Below, piece by piece: positions 63,075 to 64,000 of a DNA stretch of 64,000 nt. Location: the NCBI RefSeq assembly GCF_030053415.1, contig NZ_JASGBJ010000003.1, positions 248,001 through 312,000 of the forward strand, read 5' to 3'. The position numbers and the translations under genes are program-made. The notes beneath the pieces were generated by a model. The model made no database searches, was not told the DNA's origin, and was given only the letters and a program-made list of their open reading frames with translations. This DNA comes from Marinobacter sp. CHS3-4. Its GTDB lineage: Bacteria > Pseudomonadota > Gammaproteobacteria > Pseudomonadales > Oleiphilaceae. Position 1 is the first letter of the stretch. Every line of letters starts with the position of its first letter.

Positions 63075-63080
63075 ATTATA
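63075..63080 (-). promoter_or_regulatory. Possible -10 element of the tRNA gene
   Basis: TATAAT on the minus strand lies about 60 bp before the tRNA 5' end, between the rpoD stop and the tRNA. The -35 region (TAGCGG at 17-bp spacing) is poor, so only the -10 is offered. Confidence 0.4.
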
Positions 63081-63117
63081 CCGGTGAGGTGTGGCGCCCG
63101 CTACCGCAATGAGAGGA

Positions 63118-64000
<883 letters not shown>

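Overview
The window looks like a chromosome segment of a marine gammaproteobacterium, most likely Marinobacter or a close relative. Gene content and order support this: pyrE next to a Pseudomonas-type crc, yggS-proC-yggT divergent from pilT-pilU, metX-metW-DUF4426-rdgB-hemW, yicC-gmk-rpoZ-spoT, and a FadL-type porin paired with a large Ig-like lipoprotein as in hydrocarbon and lipid degraders. I could not run a database search, so the genus is an inference from gene content and familiar protein sequences.

Layout. 0-5.8 kb: the start of tcdA (cut by the window edge), an acyl-CoA dehydrogenase, an SDR, an ECF sigma factor with its ChrR-type zinc anti-sigma factor, and an AraC regulator. 5.8-10.9 kb: polyamine genes speA and speE, then glnK-amtB behind a recognisable sigma-54 promoter with two NtrC-like sites. 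10.9-23.8 kb: ubiK, a GDPD phosphodiesterase, comM, trmB, a tightly packed minus-strand cluster (metX-metW-DUF4426-rdgB-hemW-membrane protein), a dynamin-like GTPase and yggS-proC-yggT. 24-43.3 kb: pilT-pilU, polA and DUF2782, a phasin-like protein with a histone-like tail, pyrE/crc/rph, yicC-gmk-rpoZ-spoT-ridA, an epimerase-like protein, OxyR and RecG. 43.4-55.2 kb: a YbaK-like/HDOD protein, a DUF2489 protein, a molybdopterin oxidoreductase, the Ig-like lipoprotein/FadL-like pair, a TIGR02647 protein, a periplasmic binding protein and XdhC.

55.2-62.9 kb is accessory DNA. By eye it is more AT-rich, and it holds small lipoproteins, a GNAT acetyltransferase, a DUF2834 protein, a PEP-CTERM protein behind a perfect sigma-54 promoter, a solitary integron-type attC site, an M48-like membrane protein whose catalytic residues are all replaced, and a chemoreceptor. 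The last two lie between tRNA-Ile(CAT) and a 46-bp degenerate copy of that tRNA's 3' half, the usual mark of a tRNA-targeted island. The window ends in rpoD (5' end outside).

The most interesting items are: the tRNA-flanked island with the dead M48-like protein; the attC site without any integrase in view; the RpoN-driven PEP-CTERM gene with tandem upstream repeats; the NtrC/RpoN control region of glnK-amtB; a 102-nt multi-hairpin element between crc and rph; and a small protein ending in two copies of an MYRGQ motif. No CRISPR array, rRNA, insertion sequence, integrase or transposase was seen.
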